DNA from: Bryum argenteum
Taxonomy: Eukaryota > Streptophyta > Bryopsida > Bryales > Bryaceae
Length of the DNA stretch: 64,000 nt
Direction: 5' to 3'
Assembly (NCBI GenBank): GCA_037043015.1
Contig: CM073327.1
Coordinates: 3,764,727 to 3,828,726, forward strand
Every line of letters starts with the position of its first letter. Positions within the stretch are counted from its first letter, which is position 1. The translations under genes were made by a program, and so were the position numbers. Shown here in pieces: positions 35,447-47,856 of this stretch. Under the pieces are notes generated by a model. That model saw only the letters and a list, made by a program, of their open reading frames with translations, was not told the origin of the DNA and searched no databases.

Positions 35447-37116
35447 ACTCGATCTGATCCATACTGAAGCTGAAGTGTCTCAGTTACGATGATTCGATCT
35501 CCACAAGCAGGATCTTTGCATCACTAGCTAGCACGTTGTAATCGATCGTACGTGTGAGTTCATGAGTGTGTTGTTAGGGTAAACTTACAGTAATAAACAC
35601 AGGTCTTCTTCGATCTGCAGCTTTGTGCAATTGATAAGTTTGCGATTCCTATGATTTGAAGACTTTCGACGGTCATGAGTGTGTTGGATATTGGGTTGTT
35701 TGTGACTGGGAGATCGAATAATGGCGAGGGTGTTTCTGTTGATTTTGTGTTGGATCGGAATATGAATTTCGATGTTCACTCGGTGAGCATTGTGAGTGTG
35801 GATGGAGAATCGGTGGTGCATGTCGGCAATGATTGATGGAATGATGTAAGATAATAAAAACAAGAATTTCACTTGCCTATGCCCTGGCTCAAACTTTTCA
35901 CCCAATCAATCAATCTTGCGCCCATGAAGTCTTCCTCTGCATGGTATGGCTTCTCGTTGACCAGGTGTCTTTCCTGCAAAATATGATAATAAGCATTTCT
36001 TGAGGAGTTTCAACTCTGAAAATCATGCGAAGAGAAGTTTTTGTCGCAATGTAGGTTCTGTTTCACAGAAACACACGTTCTCGAATATGTACATGAACAT
36101 GAAATTTTCATAAGAAGTGATATTTTGGTTCTCGAAAGCCTCAAAGTTGGGCAACAACCATGTTCTTTTCAGAATTAGAGGTGACTGATGCAATTTGATA
36201 GTAGACCGGCTGCAAATTTAAATATGTTGAATTGGACATGGATTCAGATGTGCTTATCATATATATTTTTTTTTTTAATTTTTTAAGTTGACACAAATTG
36301 ATTTCATTGTAGGAAAATAAACTTCACTATTCTTTGTAGCCAGCTACGGTTGGAGATTGAGACATGGGTTGTCGATCCATGAGAGACAATCCATTGTTGT
36401 GCACTACCAATCTCATATTGCCAATTGAGAAACAAATGTTGCGAATTGTCAATCTCAATCTAAGAAGGGTTCATATCATGCTTTATTATTCACAAGATAA
36501 GAGTAGACATTGTTGAGATATCAGATTTCATTTTGATATGTGATTAAACTTGAAAAATACCATAAAAAGTCCTCAATGCACAAATCAATTGTATCATGAG
36601 CAAATGAATTACGAGTTAAAATCTTTGCTACAATATAAATACACATCTCATCAAAATTTACATACAAATCATATCACAAGTCCACAACAGCATAAAATTC
36701 CTCAAGCCATTATTTCCTACTCGTAAATTGTACATCCTTTCACTGCACAAATTTAGTCAAAGAATGAAATCAGGATATAAGGGTTAACCATAACTAAAGG
36801 CCTCAATGGTTAACCCTTATACGCCCAAGCAAGCCTGAGTGGCTTTTCCCAGCAGAATCTCCTCTGTGGCTCTCACTCTACACAACTTTTCACTTTTGAT
36901 GTCAAACTGGTGGTCATGTGCTAAACCTTAACATGGGGTGAAAAGCGGGAGTCGACACTGCTTCAAGCTGATGAATCAAACCGCCACGCAATTTTGAAAC
37001 GATGGCATTGCACTAGGAATCGCGAGCTCCACACAATCCGCAGTAAAATTTCCTGCCACTTTGCAATCGAAGAAGCTAACGAGTGAGGGTTTTGGGTTTT
37101 AGCTCAAGCAGCAGCT
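35447..37116. other. Spacer between the heat-shock and decarboxylase genes
   Basis: It contains the 3' UTR of the heat-shock gene, no further recognisable gene, and a truncated repeat at about 36808-36920. The last 150 bp are the probable promoter and 5' UTR of the decarboxylase gene. Confidence 0.55.
36808..36920. mobile_element. Truncated copy of TTAA-type MITE family 2
   Basis: It starts TTAACCCTTATACGCCCAAG and matches the first 100 bp or so of the element at 58600 (AGCAGAATCT, TTTTGATGTCAAACT). The right half is missing. A 12-bp inverted repeat around TGGTTAACCCTT precedes it. Confidence 0.6.
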
Positions 37117-40100
37117 ATGGCGTCGTTGCGAGGATTCGTTGTAGAATTTCGAGCAGGGACGCTATTGCAATCGAGTTTCCAGCAGGCTGTGGTGGTCCAA
37201 GTGCCTCAATTGCTAGAATTGAGAGCTCGCCGTCGAGGTAGAAAGGTAATCGCACTCTCAAAGAGGAGCCACGAGGCTGCTGAAAGTGAATGGACAGTGC
37301 AGGATAGCGATTCCTTGTACCGATTGCACGGATGGGGTGCTCCTTACTTTGCGATCAATACGGCCGGCCACCTTTGTGTTCGTCCTTCAGGGGGCAGCAC
37401 GCAAGGTACTGCCTCTTCAGGGTTTAGGGTTTTAGTGGTAGCATTTGTGTAATGTGTTCGCTGCATTTAAGTATATGTCACATGTTTTGGAGTTATTTTA
37501 TTGCAGGTAAAGATGAGGTTGACGTGATGGAAATCATCGGTTCATTGACTGCACACCAATTGCAATTGCCCGTTATTCTTCGGTTTCCGGAAATGCTTCA
37601 ACATCGCATGCGTGAGCTTCAGGGCTGCTTCTCATCCGCCATCGCCAAATTTGGCTACCAGGTTTGTGCATTTGCTTCAACCCTTATAAATCCTTCTCAC
37701 GACGATATCCTAACCTGAATTTGAAACAACATAGAATGATTTTACAGAAAGATCAAGCTACTGATGCAATCTATTGTTATTACACTATTACTGATTCCAC
37801 TTACGTATCTCGTGGTTGTAATGGGAGGTTTAGTATGGGAAGGAGAGAGTTTATGCAAGAGGCATGTGCTAAGAGCATGATTTCGTGATTGACTTCAGAA
37901 GTTGGTGTAGAAAGAGATCTGATCAGCGGTTGTGGTAGAGGGGGTAACAGCGGCATTTCGAAGGAGTGTTTCCCATCAAATGCAACCCGGAGTGTCATCT
38001 AGTAGACCAATTTGTGGAATACGGTTTCGGCTTGGAAGTGGGATCGAAACCCGAGTTGCTGATCGCGTTATCTAAGCTTAGCAGTAGAGATGGGTCGCTC
38101 CTCATCTGCAATGGATACAAGGTACTACAATTTCACTCCACACAAACATATTCTTCTTAATCGTTTCACCTGCTTGTTTCTCTCATTGATCTTTGTACGT
38201 GCAGGATTCATTGTACGTGGAGAATGTGGTCCTTGCGACGAGGCTCGGAATTCGAGCTGTACTTGTACTTGAACAGGTTCACGACCGTGCCTATTCTATC
38301 ATCAATATCATTTATTCTTCAAATGACGTTAGTGGTGTTGGCAGATAGAGGAGCTAGAGGAGGTGATAATTTGCAGCAAGCGATTTGGAATTCGTCCTAT
38401 CATAGGAGTACGAGCAAAGCTGAGCACGAAGCATAATGGGCACTGGGGGACAACGTCTGGCGACAAGGCCAAATTCGGACTCACAGTCCCAGAAATCGTC
38501 TCAGTTGTGTACCGGCTAAGGCAGGTGTGTAGTTCTTCTCAGCTGTCCTTGCTTGTAGAAGCTCATTCTTCTGGACTATGTTAACATTGCTATGATGGTG
38601 GTGTTGCAGGAAGGCATGCTGGATTGTCTGGAGCTTCTACATTTTCACGTAGGCTCTCAAATTTCCTCCATTCAAGCCATCAAAGAGGCGATGCGGGAAG
38701 CCAGCCACACCTACTGCGAGTTAGCTCGAATGGGCGCCCCCATGGTAAGCGATTCTCTTCGCCAGCACATGAAACGTTTTCCTGATGCTGTGAAAGTGTT
38801 GGCTAATCATGTAATCTCCGCAGGGCTACATCGACGTGGGAGGAGGATTGGGTATTGACTACGATGGTTCGAAAGGCCAATCAAGCGCCTCCGTGAACTA
38901 CACAATGCAGGTATTGTCCAACTATATCTTATTTGAGATCCACTGTAGAATACTTTTGACCTCAATTCTGTTAAGATGGCACTTTTGGGAGGTTAGAATT
39001 CAGTAAAAAGAGAAAGAGAATGTGATATTACACGAAAGCAATTGGTCTTTCGTAACTGCATCGGTGGTGCCAATTTGGAACCATAACCAGACATGCACCC
39101 AATTGCCATTTTGTGACGAAATGGCAGTCTTGGTATGTCAAAATGACACTTGGAATGTTTCCAGTTTAACGGAATTGCCCATTTATACAACTTTTTGGTG
39201 TGTGCAGAATTACGCAAACGACGTGGTCGCCGCACTCATGGATGCTTGCGTGCTCAAAGACGTATCTGAGCCTGTGATCATTTCAGAGAGCGGTCGTGCT
39301 TTAGCCTCCCATTCTTCAGTACTGGTTTTCGATGTCACTCATGCCCCCTATCATACAGTGAAACCAGACAAGGTAGAAACTGTGGAGCTGGATCTCTTGA
39401 AGACGAGTATCCCGCAGTCTCAGGATGCTGGAGAGTATCTTCTGTCGACATTCTATCAGGTACATGCTCTTTCCACTCTGATGCTTGGCAAGGTAATACC
39501 CTTGTGAACTTTTATTGGATATTCTCATGTGTCAACTACGGAAGATATCAAGCGGGTCATTGCATTGCAGGTGTATGCTACTTTGGAGGTGGGGAACGCA
39601 CAAGAGGCATTGAATGACGCAAAGCAGCTAAGGCAGGAAGCAGGGAGTTTGTTCAAGCTCGGTTGCTTAAGTTTGGAACAACGAGCACAAGCAGACATTT
39701 TATACGAGAGGGTGTGTCAACAGGTGCTGCAATTCGGACCTCAACTCCCCAAGGAGTTCAAGTTATCGTTTCCAAGCATCTACACCTGCAATGTGTCGGT
39801 GTTCCGCTCGGCGCCTGATTCATGGGCTATAAGTCAAATCTTTCCAGTGATGCCGTTACATCGATTGAACGAAGAGCCCACTGTGGAGGCTATCCTGGCG
39901 GACTTGACTTGTGACAGCGACGGAAAGATCGACCGATTTCTGGCTCCGTCCGGCGAGGTTAGCAGCGTCCTGGCATTGCATACTCTTCGAGAACACGAGC
40001 CTTATTACCTGGGCTTATTCCTCGGCGGTGTCTACCAGGTATGGTCCTACCTTAAGGTTTTCGGTTCTCTCTTTTGTTATCAATTTAGACCTTCCTGAAA

Positions 40101-40530
40101 CGTAGAGGAAATGTTGGGAAGTGCTTATGACTTGTTTTGAGTGTCTCACTTTTGTAATTTTAGCCCATTCTGAAGCATGATTTTCGTACAGGAAATGTTG
40201 GGGAGTGCTCATAACTTGTTTGGGGGTGTACACATTGTGCACCTGCGAGCGTTGGGAGACGGTGGATTCGCTGTAGACCATGTGCTGCCGGGTCAAAGTG
40301 CAGGCCAGGTGATGGAGAGCACTTATCATTGTCAGACAGACTTGCTGAAGGATCTCGTCTCGCAGGTGACTTCGGCTGTCACTGCAGGAAAGTTGTCTCA
40401 AAATGAAGCAAATCAGTTGACTGATAATTACCAACGTTGCTTAAATTCTTACACCTACTTTAGCATGCCATTACATGAGAAATCCACGACACCTGTAAAT
40501 GCAACTGCTTCAAATTGGGCAATGAGATAA
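37117..40530 (+). CDS. ADC: Arginine decarboxylase, biosynthetic plant type
   Basis: This PLP enzyme converts arginine to agmatine, the first step of the plant putrescine route. Ten exons join in frame: 37117-37405, 37507-37661, 37951-38121, 38205-38276, 38345-38524, 38610-38744, 38824-38910, 39208-39459, 39571-40038 and 40192-40530, giving 715 residues (plant enzymes about 700-725). Hallmarks: GVFPIKCN, with the PLP lysine; [57 protein letters not shown] (phosphate-binding glycines); [11 protein letters not shown], with the catalytic cysteine; and [13 protein letters not shown]. Residues 1-45 are basic and hydrophobic, consistent with a plastid transit peptide. The exon 3 acceptor (GGTAACAG|CGG at 37951) was chosen over a nearer AG because only it keeps the frame. 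Angiosperm ADC genes are known to be largely intronless, so nine introns are notable. Confidence 0.95.
40101..40144 (+). repeat. Partial duplicate of ADC exon 10 start within intron 9
   Basis: CGTAGAGGAAATGTTGGGAA and the next 24 bases repeat, with few changes, the intron-exon junction at 40186-40230 (CGTACAGGAAATGTTGGGGA and onward). The copy keeps an AG before GGAAATG-like sequence, so it resembles a second 3' splice site. Confidence 0.8.
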
Positions 40531-41040
40531 TGCGAAATTTTCTTTGTGATCATTGCACTCCACTGTCATTTTTATTCATCGTTCCTAGCAAGAGAGCAAT
40601 GGACTGAGACTGCAATTATAGTCCCAGGTCCTGGTACGATTTTCATTTTGATTCTAGTGTGGAGGCTTCCACATCGAGCTCAAGTTCTTGAGGGACTCGA
40701 AGCTATGGCGTACAGTATCACCACATTGATCATCCGAAGTACGTGGAAATACAAATGGTTCGACCACGGGATCCAGAAATTCTCATGCGTGAATGCAGAT
40801 CACATTCAAATCAGAGGCGTAAAATAATAACTCCTCTTGCAATAGCAGAAAATTTATAATCAAGTAATCTCACTGTCAATACAAGTGCCTTCTTTTGTGT
40901 GACCCTCCAGTAGTCAAACTAATTAGTCATCATATGAAATAGAAAGTCCAATGCTTTCAAAATCAAACAGGGGTTGAATCAACCAAATACCCGAATGTCT
41001 TAATCTACTGATATACAAGTTAGAATGCAAATGTTTATGG

Positions 41041-43155
41041 TTAGCTAAAATACAGAGAGTTTGGCAGCTTAAAAACACGTTTGCCATTTGCCTGGCCGGT
41101 GAGATCACTCCATTGATCTCCAATTGCAGCCCAGACACGGAATCCTTTTTCTTCGAGCTCCACCCTGGCCTTCGTCTTAAAGTCCTTTATTGGTACTGGC
41201 TCCGACCTGGTTGTAAAATTAACACGAAAATATCATCACATCAATCGACAAGGATAGCACCGAAAGTGTAGAAACCATGATCACAAGGATACGTAAAATC
41301 AGCAGTTGTATTTTGGCTGAAATGAACTAACCTCAAAATAAGAATGTAGTCTTCGTATCCTACATTATCCAAATTCAACACGGTGACGTTTCTCTGCCAT
41401 TCTGCTCTTTCAGAAATGATGGCAAAGGTCCAGTTCGAAGCTTTCAGCTCCTGATACAAAGACAGCATTGGTCCAAGGGGAGGCATTGTTGCAAGCTCCA
41501 CATAGTTGTCCCAAACTTGTTGCTTAAAAAGATCCGCTCTGCACAATAGCAAACACGTTAAACAAGTGTAACTCATGCTACTTGTCCCTACCAACAACTA
41601 GCAAACAAATTCACATTCGTAAACTCAACTAAGTCATATTCGACAACTTCAAAAAGCCGTGGTAGTACCCAAGGACCTTAGCAGAGGAGGAATCTGACTA
41701 CACAAGGAAGCCAATGAATGTTGAATGTAAGGTTCAATGCTCACCCGAAATGTTGTTGTCTGAGTAAGGGAATGCTGGACAACATGGTGTCGTCGAGGTC
41801 TAGTATGACCATGTCCCGACCATCAGATTGACCATCAACAGCTACTCTTAAGTAATCTCCTGCTGCATCAACGGCCTGAGCGAAGTCGAGGTAATATTGG
41901 CCTGAGTCGACGTACACTTGGGCATTTGTAATGCAGTCTTGCGGTAGCGTCCAGTCTTGTAGGTTGTTCACTTCCGCGTTAAGAGCGAAGCTGATGCACT
42001 GGTTGGGCTTGTCCAGAATGATAGGCTTGTCTTGGCATTGACCCAAAAGAATGGACAAAGTCACCACCACTGTGAACAGCACGATCCCTAACGTGGCCAA
42101 GGCGGACAAAATGATCGTCACTGCAAGCGATGATAAGTATATTCCGGTGTCGTCTATTTGCACATACGTGTTCCCGAACCCATACCTGCTTCCAAACACT
42201 GCATTCAAACACTGGTCTTCTTCAGCAAATACTTCCCAGCATTCCTTTCTGAAAACTTAAAACCCTCCATAATAGAAAATATGCGTACTCGAATCTAATG
42301 AAATAGAGTTCCAAGAATAACAGTTTGTATAATGGCAATCACCACACCAACAAGTCTATTAATCGGACTATCAACAACTCAACAGACTACCTCAATCTGG
42401 CACTTCAAGAACCAGAAACAGTTCGAACTACTCAGCAGTTTGACAACAAACGTATATACTTCAAAAGACTTCGAAGTTGAGTTGATGGTAAATGACCGAA
42501 TACGAACTATATTCTTTACTAACCATGCTCACGTCATAAACAACGTAAGGATTACTCTAATTATGCAAGGACAACATCTACATTTGATCCTTAACTATGT
42601 AAGGTCCATGAAAAGTTCCAATCCTCTTCCATTTGCACTAATCTAGCTCATCGTAGAAACTCGTCACATTCTAGACCTAAGGTTGCTGTATTTCCAGAAC
42701 AGCTCTAGAATCTTAGAAAGCTCTCAATGCTGTGTAGAGGTGCATACTCTCGAATGAGGCCATGGAGGATCAAACCAGAGGGACGACGATCGCTTCGAAT
42801 ACAAACTTCTAAAGTACCATACTACATTCAACACTAAATGCGACATCGCGAACCTCGTATTAGCTCCAATGAAACCCTAATCGGCAAGAATCGAAAAATC
42901 CTGATCATCAAGAGAGACTCTAGAGTGACGATTACCTGAGCTAGCACGATGGCTTCCTAGCAGTGAATCCGTCGACTGACGCCGACTGCCGAACAGGGAG
43001 CTCGTACTTGACCTGCGGCTCCCAAGTGAGAAATCGCTTCCTGCATCCAGCCGATAACTGAATGACCTGGGCGTCACAACCGGCGACCTCGGCGTCCCAA
43101 CCGGCGATAACAACCCCGGTTGATACTCCGGGAGCAATGGTGCAGCTTCCGCCAT
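41041..43155 (-). CDS. Membrane-anchored HAD acid phosphatase (class B/VSP family)
   Basis: Four exons on the minus strand, 43155-42936, 42255-41745, 41538-41332 and 41206-41041, join in frame to 367 residues. Residues 1-75 are Ser/Arg/Pro-rich and cytosolic-looking. One long hydrophobic segment (about residues 112-140) should anchor the protein as type II. The C-terminal domain matches plant acid phosphatases and vegetative storage proteins: DYLRVAVDGQ, the HAD nucleophile motif VILDLDDTMLS, GADLFKQQVWDNY, motif II AIISERAE and the acidic motif GDQWSDLTG near the end. Such enzymes hydrolyse phosphomonoesters. The exon 1-2 join is the least certain: acceptor TTTTAAG|TTTTCAG was preferred because the stronger TTTTCAG| breaks the frame. 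A short missed exon is possible in the 680-bp first intron. It is convergent with the decarboxylase gene, about 510 bp apart. Confidence 0.88.
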
Positions 43156-45038
43156 GAAAAACCTCCGCCCTCACAATTGATCCACCACTCTTACTCCATC
43201 CGCCATGCTAGCACTAAATCCGTAAAGAATGGAATCAAAGCTCGATCCTTCGATTGCTTGCGATCGATAGAGGAGGGAGAAGAGAGACAATAATCAGTGG
43301 AAAACAGCTTGCCGTCTCGTGCACACCACTTTAAGGCCGTCAACACTAATTTCGGGGGTCGCTCTAATTAATATTGGAATATATGACGGTGACGATGACA
43401 GAATATGAGTAAGCAGTTTAAACGTGTCGCCTTTGTGGGTGGGGAACAAGCTCTGCCACATGTATGTTACTAATGTTAATTGATTATTATAATAATTCTA
43501 TGGTCAGTAATTGAGTTTATATAGAATTTCAAGCATCTTTGCCGTTTTCTGTGGATTATTATCCGTTTTGTGCAACACGGCTGCAACTTTTTATATGAAA
43601 AAGAATTCAGTGTTGTTGGGAACTTGGAATGGTTTGACTCTTGGCGAAGAAAAGAACACATTCTCGAAAAAGTGTCGTTAAGGTATGTTATTCGGATCTC
43701 AGCTGTGCAATCTTGTAGTAAACATATTGAATGTCATGTGGGTTGAGTTATGAGGCCTCATAGATTGAGGTAGATTGCGAGATGATAACATGTTAGTGCT
43801 CAGAAGAACATCTCAAGATATGAGTGTTTTCACTTTGAAGTAAAAATGCTACCAATAGTAAGATTTATTGGAATGAAAAAGCCACCAACTACAACGATGT
43901 TTAGCTTCATCTCAATGACACCCTTGAACGAAAAAAAACCATGAAAGAAATGTCTTTACACAAGTAATGGCCTTGTGATGGTGAAAACTAACAAAGAAAA
44001 ACTAGTCCAGAACTTTAACCATTTGCACTCAAATTTACGCCTTACCTATGGTACATCTTCGATTTTCTCAAGGTTTTTACCACCAAAACTAGACTCTAAT
44101 TGGAACCCATCCCAAAATATAAATTCAAGATCTAGGGGTGGGAGAAGGAGATATAGCTCCTCAAAAGTCATCCATTTATTTCACTTTTTTCATTGTAGAA
44201 ACTTCATCACTTATCCAATACCAAAAAACTTTAGCTAGGCTAGGCAATGGTCATTTTCCTTTTCCAACGGACTCAACCCCCACACTTTGGCAGACTACCA
44301 GAGGTTCAGCCAAAAGTAACAACTCGCCATAGCTCTCCTACCCATCCAACTCTCACTCAAATGCGTTGTTAACTTCAAGCTAACTTCATTTTTGTGAGAT
44401 TTCATCCCACCTTTTAGAAAAACCTCATAATTTTTGAATGACTTTGAGTACAGGTGTGGCAAAAGGGCAGGATATAACAGGGTCATTTTTAGCTAGACCA
44501 TTGGAAAAAGATGTAGATTCAAAGGTGCTAAATATTAGTTTTGGAATCGTTCTTCGTCTACATGAGAAGAAATGATCCTCCTCTTCTCGCACATGATGCC
44601 AACAAGCACATTTGTGATATGTATGAAGAATTTGAACTCCAATAACAAGGAATAATAAAAAGCTACCACATATTTGATGCTAGAGAAATAAAGATCAATG
44701 AATTTCAATCACAACATTCTTAAGTACAAATAAACATTAAAATGCTTACACAGTTTTATTCACTTTACTTGAAGTGCTCAAATGACGTGAAAGCCCAAGA
44801 GTTTTTTCCTCTCCTAACATGTACTGAAAGTATTGATTACAGTAATCGTGATAAGCGCTGGAAGAGCTTGATGAGTTACATATTTTACAAGCCAATGAAG
44901 TAGCTGGAATTTTAAACAAGAAACAACTGAGTGGACGAATGATCCAGACTTTACAGGTCCAACACTAAATCTGACCTCTTTCACTGCGACAATGAAAAAG
45001 TCCCGTAGCAAACCACACAATGGAAGAAGACCTCATAA
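43156..45038. other. Spacer: phosphatase promoter and repeat-like sequence
   Basis: The first 250 bp are the phosphatase 5' UTR and promoter. Sequence around 44130-44420 is related, inverted, to the repeat block near 22200-22560 and 24305. The stretch 44750-45038 lies downstream of the copine gene. No other gene is recognised. Confidence 0.5.
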
Positions 45039-45155
45039 ACAAAAGTGGTGCATCAGGCACAGAGGTTCAAACCATGTGAGATCCCTGACGTAAGTAAGCC
45101 TCAGACCATGGATCTGACATGAAGGGAAACGCTGTGCCTGATGCACCACTTTTGT
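45039..45155. repeat. 24-bp perfect inverted repeat, 69-nt loop, beyond the copine stop
   Basis: Arms 45039-45062 (ACAAAAGTGGTGCATCAGGC plus ACAG) and 45132-45155 are exact complements. The structure begins 29 bp downstream of the copine stop codon on the minus strand, so it probably lies in the copine 3' UTR. Confidence 0.95.
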
Positions 45156-45184
45156 AAACAAGCAGGGGGTGAAGGCGAACCTAA

Positions 45185-46882
45185 TCACATGGTTAGGTTG
45201 CCAAAGGTATGCTCCACCGGCACCGGCATCGGAACCGGCTTGACAGGCCGAATGTGGTGTTTCTTCATGTACGTAGTCACTTGTCCAGGCAACTCTTTGA
45301 GCAGTTTTATGGCTGCGGATTGCAGGCTGCCGCCTTGAATGGCCACAAACTGGACGATGTCCCGTTCCGCCTGTTTTCCCTGTTGACTCACAAGCTTCTT
45401 CTTGTCGGCATCCAGGAAGTCCATGGCGCTGAAGTCTGCGTTTCCCACCCCAACGATGAGCAGCGAGAGAGGAGTGTAGGAGGCATCCACAATGGCGGAG
45501 ATCGTCTCTTGCATGTCCAGAATGGCACCATCCGTGATGATCAGGAGCACGAAGTATTTCATCTGTGTATCAAACTCCTTGGCTATGGCCGTGGCCTGTC
45601 TCACCACCGGCGCAAACCAGGTCGGCCCGTAAAGCTCCACCGAATATATGGCCTGCGTGTATGCCTGGTGAATGCCCAGAATCCCTTTCACCGTCGGGTC
45701 GCTTGGATTATTGTTTAATGGGAAGCAGTGGTTCACATGTCCGTTCACCCTCCCGCCAAAGCCCCAGCATGGAAACAGCTTGTCAGTGTCGTAGTGCTGG
45801 AGCACTCCCCCAACGGCATCGATAGCAGTCTGGTATGCGTTCGGTATGCGTCCCATAGGATCCAAGTAATGCAAGGAGCTCGGGGAACGGGGGTCGCCAT
45901 TCGAGGCAGTGAAGTCGATCGCTACAAAGAAGCTGATCTCACAACCAGCAAGAATAAAATCCACGAAACCGTACATGGGCGTGACGACACATTTTAACAC
46001 CGACAACGTACCCCGGCTCTTGTTTGCATGTTTGGGATTCGAGGAGTCCCGAGTGAGCTGCATTGGCGTTCTCACTTGGCAATTCTCCTGGAGCTGATTG
46101 AAAGTGACCATCACCGACCCGATCAGTTTGTGTTTCCCGTTACCGTTGTAATCCCAAACCTCGATCTTGAGCTTTCGGTGCTTATCCCCGCTGCAAAGTT
46201 GTTGAAGAGTGAGGGAGAATGCTTTCCACTCCGGATTCAAGTTATTTTGCTTCACTTCTGTCTGATGCACGGGTGAGAATGTTCCATCCGGTTGCAACTT
46301 TGAAATTCGCAGCATAGGATCACTCTTCGAGAACATTTCCTGATTCTCGAGACCAGTGCACTTCATGATGAATTCCACCTCCTCAGGCTCCACCTTCACT
46401 CCATTCACGGTAGTGACGACCTTCTCGGCACGGATGGTGAGCATTCCAGAAGGGGAGACGAGCTCCTTATTGCTCATGATGCCGGTAGTAAGAGGCTTTT
46501 CCAACAATTGGGGTGGTGCAGCCATAATCTCCGCGAGTGTGGTCCTCACCTCACCCAGAAAGTCCTGCTTCTTGAGCTTCATCTTGTCGGATGTCTTCTT
46601 TTCGTAGTTGGAGTCGACATCGAAAACCACGAAGCGGAGTGGTTGAATGGTCTCGAAATGATACTCGATGGATAAATTGTACACCCACTTGGGATTCAGC
46701 GTGTTCGGAATCGTTTCCGACCGTCCCAGCTCTATTTCCTGTCCATCAGAAGCTATCCCGTATGCCACTAACATGGGATCACTTGTGCCCATCATGTCTC
46801 TGTTGCGTAATCCAATCGCTTCGAATGAAAGTTGCAGACATTCACTCGGTAACACACTGGGTTCACCAGACCAGGCCATCAT
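45185..46882 (-). CDS. Copine (BONZAI family), intronless
   Basis: Copines are calcium-dependent, membrane-binding C2 proteins. In plants BON proteins act at the plasma membrane in growth, calcium homeostasis and immunity. One uninterrupted frame gives 565 residues. The first C2 domain (about 15-135) has NRDMMGTSDPMLV and NTLNPKWV. The second (about 155-285) has FSKSDPMLRI, NNLNPEWKAF and VWDYNGNGKHKLIG. The copine/vWA domain (about 310-530) has FVAIDFTASNGDPRSP, FPCWGFGGRV and LLIITDGAI. The RING tail is absent, as in BON proteins. The start is the ATG at 46882; an in-frame TAG lies upstream and the frame's 46924 codon is TTG. The usual N-terminal MGxC acylation signal of BON proteins is missing. 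Known plant copine genes are intron-rich, so a single exon suggests a retrocopy. An acceptor-like CTTTTGCAG precedes the frame, so a 5' UTR intron is possible. Confidence 0.93.
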   Translation of the reverse strand: MMAWSGEPSVLPSECLQLSFEAIGLRNRDMMGTSDPMLVAYGIASDGQEIELGRSETIPNTLNPKWVYNLSIEYHFETIQPLRFVVFDVDSNYEKKTSDKMKLKKQDFLGEVRTTLAEIMAAPPQLLEKPLTTGIMSNKELVSPSGMLTIRAEKVVTTVNGVKVEPEEVEFIMKCTGLENQEMFSKSDPMLRISKLQPDGTFSPVHQTEVKQNNLNPEWKAFSLTLQQLCSGDKHRKLKIEVWDYNGNGKHKLIGSVMVTFNQLQENCQVRTPMQLTRDSSNPKHANKSRGTLSVLKCVVTPMYGFVDFILAGCEISFFVAIDFTASNGDPRSPSSLHYLDPMGRIPNAYQTAIDAVGGVLQHYDTDKLFPCWGFGGRVNGHVNHCFPLNNNPSDPTVKGILGIHQAYTQAIYSVELYGPTWFAPVVRQATAIAKEFDTQMKYFVLLIITDGAILDMQETISAIVDASYTPLSLLIVGVGNADFSAMDFLDADKKKLVSQQGKQAERDIVQFVAIQGGSLQSAAIKLLKELPGQVTTYMKKHHIRPVKPVPMPVPVEHTFGNLTM

Positions 46883-47856
46883 AGATCTGATTAGGGATGG
46901 TATCGAATCTCTCGTTCCCGTCAATGAGGTCTAAAACTTCTGCAAAAGGATGTGTGTGGACGAGCGTTACGTCGTGGCTGGCACAAAATTGTACCACAGA
47001 AATTGAAATACAGCAACTGTGTCCTCAAATGTGGCTTCCTCAACTGGTCCCACAATGTGCTTATACAGGTCCAGTGGTAGCCAAGTATTACTATACGAGC
47101 AACTAAAAATAATTCGATAATTCGAATAGGCTATCCGCGAGCAAGGCGATCAAGCAAACTGCTCCCACATCAAAAAGTGATACTAGAATCGTTTAAGCAG
47201 CGATGCTTAACCCTCTCCACATGTACACGCGAGCAAGAAATCTCAGAACCAACTGAGCAAGAAATCTCAGAATCAACTGAGCAAGAAATCTTAGACTCAA
47301 TTGTGCAAGCAGTCTTTAGCGCCTTGATAAATCTCTCCACTCCCGAAATGCACACGTTAAATGTACACTATGCTGATCAAAGCACTGGCCCGTATATATT
47401 CCCGAAAGCTATGAAAGCTCCAAAACCCTGATGCACAGCACAAAGTCGATACTAACTAGAGATGCTAATCAGTAAATGCGATGTTCAAATCCTCTTCTGT
47501 TACAGACCCTCACAAAAACCCACGACAGTTTCGGAAGGCCAATCGATTAAGTGCACTGCAGAACTGATTTGAAGATCACTGCATCACAAATGCGGTAATT
47601 TATAGAGTGAGACTCACCTAGTTACTTATGTCGGTAAGACTTTCTGAAGAAGAGTAACCGTATCTTCAAATCCAGAGTCGCGAAGGTCGCAGACAATTAA
47701 CGGAAAGCCTCCCGCCAGAATTTGCTTCCAAATCTGCAACGCGCCCGATCTGAAGAAGCCCAACGGATGCAGGCCCTGCTCTACTCTGCCCCTACCCCCT
47801 ACCCCTCGCCACTCCGCCTTGCAATTCCGCGTTTACTCCTTAAAGGATAGTAAGTT
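46883..47856 (-). promoter_or_regulatory. Upstream region of the copine gene
   Basis: No coding region is supported. It holds a 24-bp tandem repeat and a GC-richer stretch at 47690-47830 that could be the first exon or core promoter. This is inference from position only. Confidence 0.4.
47231..47302. repeat. 24-bp tandem repeat, three copies
   Basis: GAGCAAGAAATCTCAGAACC plus AACT repeats three times with few changes. It lies about 350 bp upstream of the copine start. Confidence 0.9.
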
